Assembly (NCBI GenBank): GCA_021776775.1
Contig: JAJFFE010000053.1
Location: 1-64,000 of the forward strand
DNA: 64,000 bases
Reading direction: 5' to 3'
Source of the DNA: Planctomycetota bacterium
GTDB lineage: Bacteria; Planctomycetota; UBA8108; UBA1146; JAJFFE01
The notes beneath the pieces are model-generated. The model saw only the letters and a list, made by a program, of their open reading frames with translations, had not been told where the DNA came from and did not search any database. Below, one piece after another: positions 24,976-34,249 of the stretch. The first letter of the stretch is position 1. Each line of letters opens with the position of its first letter. The translations under genes and the position numbers were made by a program.

Positions 24976-26598
24976 ATGGACACTTCCGCAACTTCCAATT
25001 CAGCGCCGGGTCGATTTCGAGTTCTCCTGAGTCGCGTCCGAGCCGGGATGTTCTCACGTTCTGGCGGGGTCTGCGTCCTCGCCGGGGGAGTGTTTGTCGT
25101 CTCGCACCCTCCGGTGGGCCTCTGGCCGCTCGTCTTTCTCGCCCTCATACCGCCGATGCTGGTGACACGAGGCCGCAGCTGGTGGGGCGGTTTCGGGTTT
25201 GGCTACCTCTACGGACTCGTCATCGAGGGTGGCGGGACCTACTGGATCGGTGGGACCATCACGGAGTACCACCGGGTTTATATGACGTCCGGCGACTCCG
25301 GGAGCCTTTGGAGTTCGCTCTTCGGCTGGACGGTCTTCGCCGCGTGGTGGTTGGGCGCCGCCGGGCTGTGGGGGTTATGGGGCGGATTGCTGACCATGCG
25401 CCGCGGTCGAACCGCGTTCTCTTTTGCCTGGCCGGTCGTGACCTTGGTCAGTTTGGATGCGTGGTACCCACGGATCTTTCCTTGGAACGTCGGCGCTGCG
25501 GTCATCGAATTCCCCGCTCTGGCTCAACCCGCGTACTGGTTCGGGACTTCGGTGCTGACTGTTCTCACCGTCGTCGTTGCCGGGTGGCTTGCGTTGGGCT
25601 GGGAGTTGGCGCGAGGCCAGGATTGGCGGCGGGCTCAGCGGGCGATTCTCGCCGCGATCGCCACGATTTCTGTGTGGGCTGCCGTCGGTGAGTGGCGTCT
25701 CGGCGACGAATCCAGAGCGCCCAAGCTCCGCGTGGGCTATGTGCAATCGAATATCTCGTTGGAGGAGAAGCACGGCGTCGACCAAGGGTTCGAAGCGTCC
25801 CAAATAGCCGTGTTCCGGCAACTGGTGGATCTTTCGGCAGATCTGCTCTCCCGCGAAGAGTGCGATCTCTTGGTCTGGCCCGAGGGAATGTTCTTCGTAG
25901 GAGCACTGGATCCCGACGCGGTGCGCGCCCTCGGCGTTCCGGTGATCGTGGGGACCGGCGGAGACATTGTTCCCAACAAGCACCAGAACTTGGCGTTGTT
26001 GGTGACCCCCGACCCCGCCGAGAGAATCCGCGTCTACGCCAAGCGGTTTCTGCTCGTGTTCGGTGAGCGCTTCCCATTCACGGGTTGGCTGTCGGCGCTC
26101 GGTGTTCAGCTTCCCGGTGGTCTCGCTGCAGGGGAGCACACGCTTCCGTTCGATGTCTATGCGTCGAGTGCCGAAGGGACGCCCGCGATTCGGTGCGGCG
26201 TGTCGATTTGCTTCGAGGGCATTCTCGAGGCGACTGGCGACCACTTGGTTCGCGACCGATCGCAGGTTCATATCAACATCACGGAAGATCTCTGGTACGG
26301 CCGGTCGAGCGCGCCCACCCAGCATCTGACCTTGGTTGCACTCCGCGCGATCGAGTCCGGGGTTCCCGTGGCGCGGGTCGCCAACGGTGGAATCTCCGCC
26401 AGCATCGATCGGTTCGGTCGTTTCCTAGAGCTCATTCCGTTGGGAGAACGCGCGACCGGCGTGTTCGAACTCCCCGCTGCGCCGCCGAACCCGACTCGGC
26501 CGTGGTTGCGATGGTTCGGTCGGCTTGTTCCCTGGCTCGCGCCTTTTGCGTTTTGTGTTCTGTGGCTGCGTCGGAAGCGATCGTCCGGACTCGGCTGA
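24976..26598 (+). CDS. lnt: Apolipoprotein N-acyltransferase Lnt
   Basis: A 540-residue inner-membrane protein that adds the third acyl chain to lipoproteins. The N-terminal half has several membrane helices, with the Lnt pattern FGFGYLYGLVIEGGGTYWI and WYPRIFPWNVG. The periplasmic nitrilase domain carries the catalytic triad Glu303 (WPEG), Lys356 (YAKRFLLVFGE) and Cys412 (SICFEG), and a final membrane helix closes the protein. The length is slightly above the E. coli enzyme. Its presence agrees with a diderm envelope with lipoproteins. The start ATG lies 12 bases after a TATAAA box and has no ribosome-binding site. The Met at residue 25 (FSRSGG) is an alternative start. Confidence 0.94.
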   Translation: MDTSATSNSAPGRFRVLLSRVRAGMFSRSGGVCVLAGGVFVVSHPPVGLWPLVFLALIPPMLVTRGRSWWGGFGFGYLYGLVIEGGGTYWIGGTITEYHRVYMTSGDSGSLWSSLFGWTVFAAWWLGAAGLWGLWGGLLTMRRGRTAFSFAWPVVTLVSLDAWYPRIFPWNVGAAVIEFPALAQPAYWFGTSVLTVLTVVVAGWLALGWELARGQDWRRAQRAILAAIATISVWAAVGEWRLGDESRAPKLRVGYVQSNISLEEKHGVDQGFEASQIAVFRQLVDLSADLLSREECDLLVWPEGMFFVGALDPDAVRALGVPVIVGTGGDIVPNKHQNLALLVTPDPAERIRVYAKRFLLVFGERFPFTGWLSALGVQLPGGLAAGEHTLPFDVYASSAEGTPAIRCGVSICFEGILEATGDHLVRDRSQVHINITEDLWYGRSSAPTQHLTLVALRAIESGVPVARVANGGISASIDRFGRFLELIPLGERATGVFELPAAPPNPTRPWLRWFGRLVPWLAPFAFCVLWLRRKRSSGLG

Positions 26599-26836
26599 GT
26601 TGCCCGGATACGAACCCGGGTTGTTCAGGCCCGTTCAGCCCTTTGCTGGCCACACTTCTGTGCCGCGTGGATCCGGAACTCCTGACCCTGGCAACTCTTT
26701 GACGATCGAGGTGCGGTCGTTTCGGGACGAATTCTGCGCCTCTGCATCCCTGGCATGGATGTTGTATCGGTCCCGACATCGCCGGAACGTGAAGCTCGTT
26801 TCCGTCGTGCATTCACCTTGGCACCTCCTTACGAAT

Positions 26837-26868
26837 AGCCCTCAGGGAATCCCGGTTCCCTGTGGGCT
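26837..26868 (+). terminator. Hairpin upstream of the rpoN promoter
   Basis: AGCCC-T-CAGGGA pairs with TCCCTG-T-GGGCT around an 8-base loop, followed by only TTT. It lies 50 bases before the rpoN -35 box, so it could end readthrough from lnt. Confidence 0.5.
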
Positions 26869-26919
26869 TTGATTATTGGTACGTCACCTGCTTTAAGCCA
26901 ACCCCGTGCCCAAGACGCG

Positions 26920-26948
26920 TTGACAGGTCGCACCCCCTTCCCTATACT
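26920..26948 (+). promoter_or_regulatory. Consensus sigma-70 promoter for rpoN
   Basis: A perfect TTGACA (26920-26925), an exact 17-base spacer and TATACT (26943-26948). Transcription would start near 26955, about 200 bases before the rpoN start codon. Confidence 0.8.
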
Positions 26949-27157
26949 TCGAGCGCTTGCATTAACTGTTTCCACGTATGTGGTTATGGTCTCAGTGTGT
27001 TTGTGTGCCCGCTCGTCTCAGGTCTCGCAGAGTTGTCTGCGCTAGCTCGTGGGGTGCTTAGCGGTAGGGGTGGGTGTGATCGTTCGAAGGGTCTCTTCGG
27101 GCGCGTACCGCTCGTGCGGGTTGCCCGTACGGAGTCGATCCTGAGAGGTGTCAGTCC

Positions 27158-28933
27158 GTGAACATGCGGATGAACATCGGCCTGAACCAAGTTCTCGCCC
27201 AGAAGCAGATCTTGTCTCCCCAGATGATCCAGTCGATGGAGATTCTGGTTCTCAACTCCCAGCAGCTCGATGAGCGGATCGAGCAGGAGCTCGAAGAGAA
27301 CGTTGCGCTCGAACTCGTCGATCCCGCCGCCGAGGCCGGGGCTGAAGGGGGCGCCGGTTCCGAGGAACAGCGTTCAGCCGTCGACGGTGACGGGTCTGCC
27401 GTCGAGGTGGCTGAAGTCGATCCAGCTGCGGCCGAGATTGATCTCCTCCGCGATCGCTTCGAACATCTCGCCGAGTTTCAGTCGGAGGAACGCCTCTTTT
27501 CTCCCGGTTCTCGTGGGCCGCGAGGCGACGACGGCGACGACAAGTTCGAGGCACTCAACAACACCGCGGGTCGAAGTGCTTCGTTGCAGGAGCATCTGCT
27601 CGAGCAATTGCGGATGCTCTCCGATCTCATGGTTCTAGCCTTTGGTGATCCGAGTGAGGTCGACTCGGTGTCGAACGGTGCCGAGCCCGGCGTCGCGACG
27701 ATGGGTTTGGAAGAGGCAAACGGCGCCGTCACCTCAGGAGCGACCGCCGAACCCGCCCACCATCGAGTGATGTCCGACGCGCAGAACCGAATCTCTGAAA
27801 ACGGGGAGCGCGATTTCGAGGATGTTGCGCAGTTGCAGGACGAGCGGCTGCGACAACTGGGTGCGGAGATCGTCTTCAATCTCGACGGTCAGGGTCGACT
27901 CCTCTATCCGCTGGACGAGATCCAGCGCTCTTTGAATCGAGCACCAAAGGCCGGCGCCGCGGAGGGAGTGCTGGGTTCGGCGACCACCCTCGTCTTGCCC
28001 GTCGAGTTAGCGGAACTCGAGGGTGCCCTGCGCATCGTTCAGAGCTTGGATCCGCCTGGGGTCGGAGCCGTAGGGCAGGGCATTGACGGCATCAAGCACT
28101 GTCTCTTGTTGCAACTCGAACGAGATCCAGGGGACTACCCGCTCGAGCAGCAGCTCATTAGAGACCATCTGGAAGACATCTCGAAGAATCGGCTACCGCA
28201 CATTTCCAAGGCGACAGGTCGCACGATCGATGAAGTGAAGGATGGCATCGAGATCATCGCTTCGCTGAATCCGTTGCCTGGCAAGGAGTTCGAGGACCTG
28301 CAGAACTCGTACGTTCGTCCGGACGTCCAGATCGAAGAGACCGGCGGAGTCTACAAGGTCATCGCCGACGAGACGACCGCGCCGACCATCCGCATCTCGT
28401 CCTACTATCGAGAGCTTCTCGAGAAGTCGCGCAGCGACCCGGAGATTCGCAAGTATATCAAGTCGAAGATCGATAACGCCGAGTGGCTGCTGCAAGCGAT
28501 CCAGCAAAGGAAATCAACACTGCAACGCGTGGCCGAAGAGGTCGTCGCTCACCAACAGGGGTTCTTTCGCGACGGCGTTCGCGGCCTCAAGCCCCTCAAG
28601 ATGCAGGACATCGCCGACATCATCGGAGTGAATGTGTCGACCGTGAGCCGCGCGATCTCGGGCAAGTACTTTCAGGCGCCTGGCTGCATCAAGGATCTCA
28701 AGTTCTTGTTCACGGGCGGCACAGTGCGAGATGACGGTTCTTCGGAGTCCCGTGACAGTCTCATTATGCGGATCAAGGATCTCATCGCTGATGAAGATGC
28801 AAAAAAGCCGCTATCGGATGCCAAGATTGTCGAGTTGCTGGCGAAACACGGCATTCACATTTCGCGGCGAACGGTCACCAAGTACCGGGAGGCTGAGGCC
28901 ATCCCGTCCTCCCGGGAGCGGCGACAGTTCTAG
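27158..28933 (+). CDS. rpoN: RNA polymerase sigma-54 factor RpoN
   Basis: A 591-residue sigma-54 factor, which needs AAA+ enhancer-binding proteins to open promoters. Region I is clear at the N-terminus (LNQVLAQKQILSPQMIQSMEIL, then LEENVALEL). The core-binding part and DNA-binding part follow, with the helix-turn-helix near DIIGVNVSTVSRAISGKY and the RpoN box SRRTVTKYRE at 569-578. It is over 100 residues longer than E. coli RpoN. The extra length is an acidic, low-complexity region II insertion at about 50-240 rich in Ala, Glu and Asp. The start is GTG 27158 with GAGAGG at 9 bases; an ATG two codons on is also possible. No ptsN or hpf gene follows, unlike in proteobacteria. Confidence 0.96.
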   Translation: MNMRMNIGLNQVLAQKQILSPQMIQSMEILVLNSQQLDERIEQELEENVALELVDPAAEAGAEGGAGSEEQRSAVDGDGSAVEVAEVDPAAAEIDLLRDRFEHLAEFQSEERLFSPGSRGPRGDDGDDKFEALNNTAGRSASLQEHLLEQLRMLSDLMVLAFGDPSEVDSVSNGAEPGVATMGLEEANGAVTSGATAEPAHHRVMSDAQNRISENGERDFEDVAQLQDERLRQLGAEIVFNLDGQGRLLYPLDEIQRSLNRAPKAGAAEGVLGSATTLVLPVELAELEGALRIVQSLDPPGVGAVGQGIDGIKHCLLLQLERDPGDYPLEQQLIRDHLEDISKNRLPHISKATGRTIDEVKDGIEIIASLNPLPGKEFEDLQNSYVRPDVQIEETGGVYKVIADETTAPTIRISSYYRELLEKSRSDPEIRKYIKSKIDNAEWLLQAIQQRKSTLQRVAEEVVAHQQGFFRDGVRGLKPLKMQDIADIIGVNVSTVSRAISGKYFQAPGCIKDLKFLFTGGTVRDDGSSESRDSLIMRIKDLIADEDAKKPLSDAKIVELLAKHGIHISRRTVTKYREAEAIPSSRERRQF

Positions 28934-29009
28934 TTTGTTCGTGACCTCGCTGCTCGACATCGCGTAGTTCAACCCCCTCTCTTTCAACCCTGTCTTAGAG
29001 TCAGACCGA

Positions 29010-29975
29010 ATGATCGAAGTTCGAGACCTCTGGCGTCACTACGGCCGAACCACCGCCCTCAAGGGAATAAACTTTCGCGTCGGTCAAGGCACCATCGCGG
29101 GATTTCTCGGTCCTAACGGCGCCGGCAAAAGCACGACCATGAAGATCCTTACGACGTTTCTTCCGCCGAGCCGAGGCGACGCGACGGTCGCCGGGCACGA
29201 CGTTGCGAAAGAGCCACGCGCGGTCTGCGCGAAGGTCGGCTACCTTCCGGAGTCGATGCCCATCTATCCCGAGTTGCGGGTCAATGAGTACCTCCGACAT
29301 CGCGCCGTGCTCAAGGGGCTGCGCGGACGAGAGGTGAAGTCCCGAGTTGAGTCCGTGATGGATGAGTGCTCCATTGCCGACGTAGAGCGCAAGCTCCTCG
29401 GTGCTCTTTCGAAGGGGTACCGGCAACGCGTCGGTCTCGCGGATGCTTTGCTCGCCGATCCAGAGGTTCTCATTCTCGACGAACCGACGTCGGGGCTTGA
29501 CCCTCGCCAAGTATCGGAGGTTCGTCGGTTGATCGACGGCTTCCGGGGCAAGCGAACCGTACTCTTGTCGAGTCACATCCTCGGGGAAGTCGAGCAGGTT
29601 TGCGATCGCGTCATCATCGTCGCCGACGGCGAAATTCGCGTCGATTCGACTCGCGCCAAGTGGACCGAGCAGTTGCAGGGCGCGTCTCGTCTTCGTGTCG
29701 TCTTGGATAACGCCCCGAGCGACGTGCACGAGGTGTTGTCACGATTGAAAGGCGCGGACCAAGTCGAGTGCGACGGTTCGACGTTTTGGCTGCGGAGTGA
29801 TCGCGACCTGCGCGGCGCGATCTACGACCTCTGTGTAAAGAAGCGCTGGTCGCTCCTAGAGCTCGCGCCCGAGATCGCAACGCTCGAGAGCTTGTTCCTC
29901 GAGGCGACGCGAGATCGAGAGCCCGTACTGGAAGACGCAGTCGAGGAACAGTCGGCGACCGGAGGTGCAGCTTGA
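29010..29975 (+). CDS. gldA: ABC transporter ATPase, GldA-like
   Basis: A 321-residue ABC ATPase: Walker A GPNGAGKST, signature LSKGYRQRVGLADAL, Walker B VLILDEPTSGLDP and switch His in LSSHIL. It is followed by a ~90-residue C-terminal domain, as in GldA and similar ABC-2 partners. It begins an operon with an ABC-2 permease (overlapping by 4 bases), a GldG-like protein, a DUF4340 protein and a small Cys-rich protein. Such systems are best known from gliding Bacteroidetes, but equivalents are common elsewhere and their cargo is unknown. Confidence 0.9.
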   Translation: MIEVRDLWRHYGRTTALKGINFRVGQGTIAGFLGPNGAGKSTTMKILTTFLPPSRGDATVAGHDVAKEPRAVCAKVGYLPESMPIYPELRVNEYLRHRAVLKGLRGREVKSRVESVMDECSIADVERKLLGALSKGYRQRVGLADALLADPEVLILDEPTSGLDPRQVSEVRRLIDGFRGKRTVLLSSHILGEVEQVCDRVIIVADGEIRVDSTRAKWTEQLQGASRLRVVLDNAPSDVHEVLSRLKGADQVECDGSTFWLRSDRDLRGAIYDLCVKKRWSLLELAPEIATLESLFLEATRDREPVLEDAVEEQSATGGAA

Positions 29976-30706
29976 GGCGCGTTGCAGCAATCTACCGACG
30001 CGAGCTTCTCTCGTACTTCACCTCGCCGGTGGCGTACATCATTCTCTTTGTGTTCTTGTTGGCGAACGGCGTCACGTTCTACTTCTTCATCAACGCGTTT
30101 CAGGGGCGGATCGACGACATCCTCCGCAGTCTGTACGGCGGGATCGTGTTTTGGTTCCTGATCCTTCTCATACCTCCCCTTCTGACCATGCGAGCGTTCT
30201 CGGAAGAGAAACGCAGCGGGACGTACGAGTTGTTAGTGACCACGGGTATCTCAGATACCGCGCTCGTCGCCGGCAAGTTTCTGGCGAGTTGGACGTACTT
30301 CATGTTCCTTTGGGGAACGCTCTGGCCGTTCCTCTGGATGCTTGAGTCCGTCGCTAACCCTGAGTGGGGGGTCTTGATCGCGTTCCACTTTGGAATTGCG
30401 CTGATCGGACTCGTGTTCTGCGCCGTGGGTCTCTTCGCCTCGACACTGACTCAGAACCAACTCGCCTCGGCCAGTGTGGCGATGGTTCTCAATCTGTTGG
30501 TGTTCTTCATGAGCTACTTTCGGAGCTTCTTTCAGCCGGGGGATCTCGCACTGCGCTACTTCGATTACGTCAGCCCGGCGTATCACTTCGTGAACGATTT
30601 CGCCAACGGTGTCATCGACATCCGTTACGTAGTCCTCTACGGATCGTTCTCGCTCGCATTCCTGTTCGTCGCAGTCAAAGCGCTGGAGTGGAGACGCTGG
30701 TGGTAG
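29972..30706 (+). CDS. gldF: ABC-2 type permease, GldF-like
   Basis: A 244-residue membrane protein with about six hydrophobic helices and the ABC-2 permease landmarks: YRRELLSYFTSPVAYIILF at the start, LTMRAFSEEKRSGTYELL after the second helix, and a C-terminal FANGVIDIRYVV helix. It overlaps the ATPase gene by 4 bases (start TTGA), so they form one transporter. The next gene starts inside its last codons. Confidence 0.9.
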   Translation: MRRVAAIYRRELLSYFTSPVAYIILFVFLLANGVTFYFFINAFQGRIDDILRSLYGGIVFWFLILLIPPLLTMRAFSEEKRSGTYELLVTTGISDTALVAGKFLASWTYFMFLWGTLWPFLWMLESVANPEWGVLIAFHFGIALIGLVFCAVGLFASTLTQNQLASASVAMVLNLLVFFMSYFRSFFQPGDLALRYFDYVSPAYHFVNDFANGVIDIRYVVLYGSFSLAFLFVAVKALEWRRWW

Positions 30707-32136
30707 CCTGGAGGATTACGAAGCCTGACGGACGTCGACGTCGAGTCGCCCTCAATGTCGCCGCGCAGCTGTTCCTAGTGGGCTGGGTGCTGCTCATGGT
30801 CAACGGCTGGGTGTTCTACTACTCGTGGCCAGTCGATTTGACCGAAGACGAGCGGTTCACTCTTCCTCCGGAGACCATTACGCTTCTCGAAAGCCTCGAG
30901 ACTCCGGTCGAGGTTGTGATCCCGTTTCGGTTCGGCTCGGACTTGAAGGGGGTCTTGGAGCGTAAGGTCTTTCAACGCGCTTCCAGAGTGTTGTTGGAGA
31001 TGGAACGAGTCAGCCCGGCGAATCTGCGAGTCGTGAAGCAGCTCGAGGTCGGGGCTGATCCCGACGAGTGGCAACTCGTTCAAGCCGAGTACAAGCTCGA
31101 GTCCATCAATCGAATCTACCTCATCACGCCAGACCGTCGTGAGGTCTTGGCGCCGAGCGACCTCGCCGTGTTCCGTTCGGTGGATGAGCTGGCGTTGGGA
31201 GAGCAGACCGAACTGATCGCTGAGAACGTGGTCGAGGCTCTAACGGTTGCGCTTCGTCGCGTCGTACAGGCAGAGCGGCCGCAGATCCTGATCACGCAAG
31301 GCCACGGGGAGATGCCCATCGAGGCGATGTCCGTGTTTGCTCGTGATATCGCTGAGCGAGGATTCGACGTTCGCCCGATCAACCTGCGCGAAGTTCAGCA
31401 GATTCCCGAGGAGACCGACCTGCTGGTGATTGCGTGTCACGGTACTCAACAAGGATTCGACGGATTCGGCCGAGATGTCGTATCGATCCTCGAGTCGTTC
31501 GTCGAGCGCGGCGGTGCACTCTTCATGACCCTTCCGTTTGACCGACCCACGGGGTTGGAAGAGTGCTTGTCAAAGCACGGGATCGATGTGTTGCCGGGCG
31601 ACGTCGCGCGAGTCGGCGTGGACAACAAAGGTCTGAAGCGGGCGAATCGCGGGTTTACGACGCCATTCTTCAACAAGGAGCACCCCATTACTCGGCGATT
31701 CGAAGCGGGTAAGGATCAAGCGCACTTCTATGTGTCCCGAGCGCTCGATGGATCCGCGGATACCCTGCTCATGACCGGCGAAGATTGCTGGTTGGAAACG
31801 ACCACGACGTTACGACGAGATGCTGCCGAGCAGACTGGACCGTTCCGTATCGCCATGGCGAGCAAAGGCGATCAGTCACGAATCGTCGTGTTTGGGCCCG
31901 TCTTCGTCACGCTGGACAAGCACTACAGCGGAGTCGCACGTCAGACTCTTCTCAACTCGATCTTCTGGTTGACGCACCAAGAGACGTTGTCGGCGGGCTC
32001 GCTCGCTTCGGAGACCACACGGAGGATCCAGCTCAACGACAAAACTCAATCCGCGTTCTTCTGGACATGTATTTTCGTCGTGCCGGGGTGCTCGATCTTG
32101 GCCGGTCTGCTTGCTGCCTGGTTCAGGAGGCGATGA
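30700..32136 (+). CDS. gldG: GldG-like ABC-associated periplasmic protein
   Basis: A 478-residue protein with an N-terminal membrane helix, a large extracytoplasmic domain and a C-terminal helix ending in RRR. It has the GldG/IFT52-type domain layout: SWPVDLTEDERFTLPPETI near the start, a FRSVDELALGEQTE region, then LVIACHGTQQGFDG. The GTG start at 30700 lies in the permease gene's last codons, with GGAG six bases upstream. In Bacteroidetes GldF and GldG form an ABC permease with GldA. The presence of this three-gene unit here suggests an ABC system acting on the envelope, but no gliding-specific gld genes (gldB, gldH, sprA) are seen. Confidence 0.82.
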   Translation: MVAWRITKPDGRRRRVALNVAAQLFLVGWVLLMVNGWVFYYSWPVDLTEDERFTLPPETITLLESLETPVEVVIPFRFGSDLKGVLERKVFQRASRVLLEMERVSPANLRVVKQLEVGADPDEWQLVQAEYKLESINRIYLITPDRREVLAPSDLAVFRSVDELALGEQTELIAENVVEALTVALRRVVQAERPQILITQGHGEMPIEAMSVFARDIAERGFDVRPINLREVQQIPEETDLLVIACHGTQQGFDGFGRDVVSILESFVERGGALFMTLPFDRPTGLEECLSKHGIDVLPGDVARVGVDNKGLKRANRGFTTPFFNKEHPITRRFEAGKDQAHFYVSRALDGSADTLLMTGEDCWLETTTTLRRDAAEQTGPFRIAMASKGDQSRIVVFGPVFVTLDKHYSGVARQTLLNSIFWLTHQETLSAGSLASETTRRIQLNDKTQSAFFWTCIFVVPGCSILAGLLAAWFRRR

Positions 32137-32137
32137 G

Positions 32138-33952
32138 ATGGATCTTCGTACGACTCTGTTTTTGCTCGTCCTAGCTGTCGTCGCTAGTGTCGGTGTCGAG
32201 ATGTCGCTGACCGGACGACACGCTTGGTTCGTGGGTGATCGCAATCAACCCTTTGCGACCTATCGCAAAGAGTTCTTTCGCGAAATTCACATCGAACGCG
32301 AGAGCGACGCGGTCGCGTTGTCCGGCGTTGGCTCCGAGTGGTTCATTCACCGCCCGATCGAGTTTCCCGCTCGGTTGTCCACCATCGAGCGCTTGATTCG
32401 CACCATACGTCATCTACGTATTCGCGGTGAGATCGGCCCCTACGACGGCGGCTACGGCATCGCTGAATCGCGGCTCAAGGTCAGTTTTGTCGATGGATCG
32501 GGGACTCGCCGGCAGCTAGCCTTCGGTGACGAGATCCAAGTCGGCAGCAATCGATACGTGTACTTCGAAGCGGACGGCCAAGTGTCGTGGTGCGATGTGA
32601 CCGCTCGCGACGCGTTGCGGGACGTTACGGTCACGGAGCTGCGCGACGATGCTCTGACCACGGTCTTCGCTGGACAGGCCGAGAAGCTAGTGATCGATCG
32701 CGGCGATGGTGCCGGGCGCACCGTTGTCGAAAACGTTCAAGACTCGGGTTGGCGCGTGGTCGAGCCGTACGTGACCGAAGCCGCGCCCGAAGAGGTCGTG
32801 CATACGATCGCGGTACTGAACGCTTGGGGTATTGACGATTACGTTCTCGACGGTGTTCTTCCCGAGAATGCGCCACAAGACCTAGGGTTCAACCCGCCCC
32901 GGTACCGTATCGAGATTCATGGGGTGAGCGGGGCCCGCGACGTGCTCCTCGTCGGAGCAGACGTACCCGCGGAGGCCGGCGGTGAAGTGGAATTCACCTA
33001 CGTCGCGTGGGAGGGTAAGCCGTTCGTGTTTCGAGCGCTGCGCGATCCGGTGATCTTGTTCGAACGAGACCCGGACGCCTTCCGGAGTCGCGATTTGTTC
33101 TCACTACCTGATCCCGAGGTCGAGTGGGTCGAAATCGTCGGCGACACCCGCGTGCGCGTCGAGTTGACCGGAGCCAATCGGGAGAAGATGACGGTTGATG
33201 GCGGGTCCGAAACCTACCCGGTCGACCGTGACTACCTCGTTCAGATCGTCGAGCGGCTCCGCAATGCCAAGGTACAAGAGTTCACGCCGCGTGCCGGAGA
33301 TCTCCAAGCGCAAGGGCTCGGCCTGGTCACCCCAGATCTTATTGTGCGAATCAAGTCGAAGGATGGGGACGTCGAAGAGCTTCGGGTGGGACGCACCCTG
33401 ACTCCAGAAGACGCGGAGAGCCGCGGGGGCGTACTCGAGGGTTTCCACTACGTGTGGAACCGACGCTGGGAGGGCTACTTTGCGGTGGCGGAGGTCCCGT
33501 TGGGCAGGCTCCTCTGGACAGCGCCGTACTCGCTTCGTTCCCCGACCGTTCACGACCTACCGATGCCAGCCGTCGGTCGGATCTCGCTGCAAGTGCCAGG
33601 GTCGAAGCCGATCGCATTTGAACGAGCCACTACCGCGTGGATCGTCGCTGGTGATCGCAAGCTCGCCGACATGGATGACACCAATCGATTGCTCACGTAC
33701 CTGTACACGATGGTGGCGATCGAGTGGCGACCGCGCCGCGATGGCGACCCGGGGCCCGACGCCTACGAACTGAAAGCGGAAGTCGGGCGACCCGGCATGG
33801 GCAGCACGACGTTCTGGGTGGGGCCGGAGATTCCCGGCCAACCCGGAGACCGGTGGGTTCGTTACGACGACAGCGATTGGGTGTTCTTGTACCGAACCGG
33901 AGATGTGAAACCGAACCCGGTGAGATTCCTCATCCTCAGTGCGAGTGACTAG
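32138..33952 (+). CDS. DUF4340-type membrane-anchored protein
   Basis: A 604-residue protein with one N-terminal membrane helix and a repetitive beta-rich extracytoplasmic region. Segments such as LKVSFVDGSGTRRQLAFGD and WVEIVGDTRVRVELTG, followed by a tail WVFLYRTGDVK, fit the DUF4340 family that accompanies GldG-like genes. The AGGAGG seven bases before the ATG (32138), which itself lies just past the GldG stop, supports this start. It probably forms part of the same complex; its biochemical role is unknown. It contains four or so repeats of a similar strand-turn unit. Confidence 0.78.
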   Translation: MDLRTTLFLLVLAVVASVGVEMSLTGRHAWFVGDRNQPFATYRKEFFREIHIERESDAVALSGVGSEWFIHRPIEFPARLSTIERLIRTIRHLRIRGEIGPYDGGYGIAESRLKVSFVDGSGTRRQLAFGDEIQVGSNRYVYFEADGQVSWCDVTARDALRDVTVTELRDDALTTVFAGQAEKLVIDRGDGAGRTVVENVQDSGWRVVEPYVTEAAPEEVVHTIAVLNAWGIDDYVLDGVLPENAPQDLGFNPPRYRIEIHGVSGARDVLLVGADVPAEAGGEVEFTYVAWEGKPFVFRALRDPVILFERDPDAFRSRDLFSLPDPEVEWVEIVGDTRVRVELTGANREKMTVDGGSETYPVDRDYLVQIVERLRNAKVQEFTPRAGDLQAQGLGLVTPDLIVRIKSKDGDVEELRVGRTLTPEDAESRGGVLEGFHYVWNRRWEGYFAVAEVPLGRLLWTAPYSLRSPTVHDLPMPAVGRISLQVPGSKPIAFERATTAWIVAGDRKLADMDDTNRLLTYLYTMVAIEWRPRRDGDPGPDAYELKAEVGRPGMGSTTFWVGPEIPGQPGDRWVRYDDSDWVFLYRTGDVKPNPVRFLILSASD

Positions 33953-33955
33953 CCG

Positions 33956-34249
33956 GTGGACGGCATCAGCTGCGATCGTTGCGGGGTTTCGCTGCTCGTC
34001 GAGAGCGACGTTCGGTATGTCGTCAATCTCGAGGCGTACGCGGCGTATGATCCGTTGGAGATAACTTCCGGTGAACTAGAGCGCGATTTCGACGCCGAGT
34101 ATCGCGCTCTGATCGATCGGATCGAAGTGACGTCCGCGGACGAGTTAGAAGAGCAAGTGTACGTTCGACGCAGCTACGATCTGTGTCCGGCGTGCCACGG
34201 AACGTTTCTGAAAGATCCGATTCAGAAGGCGTCGCTCGATCAGCAGTAG
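33956..34249 (+). CDS. Small protein with two CxxC pairs
   Basis: A 97-residue protein starting at GTG 33956 directly after the DUF4340 gene. CDRCG near the N-terminus and CPACHG near the C-terminus look like one four-cysteine zinc-binding unit with an acidic helical middle. Function is not known. Its place as last gene of the ABC operon suggests a cytoplasmic accessory factor. Confidence 0.65.
   Translation: MDGISCDRCGVSLLVESDVRYVVNLEAYAAYDPLEITSGELERDFDAEYRALIDRIEVTSADELEEQVYVRRSYDLCPACHGTFLKDPIQKASLDQQ

Larger units (their letters stand above)
26599..27157. other. Long leader and promoter region upstream of rpoN
   Basis: 559 bases between lnt and rpoN. It holds a hairpin (26837-26868), a consensus promoter (26920-26948) and a leader of about 200 bases before the rpoN start. 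No protein-like frame or tRNA cloverleaf was found. Confidence 0.6.

Noticed and set aside
26599..26700. Possible tRNA near ACCCGGGTTG
   Set aside because: The stretch cannot be folded into a four-arm cloverleaf with a proper acceptor stem.
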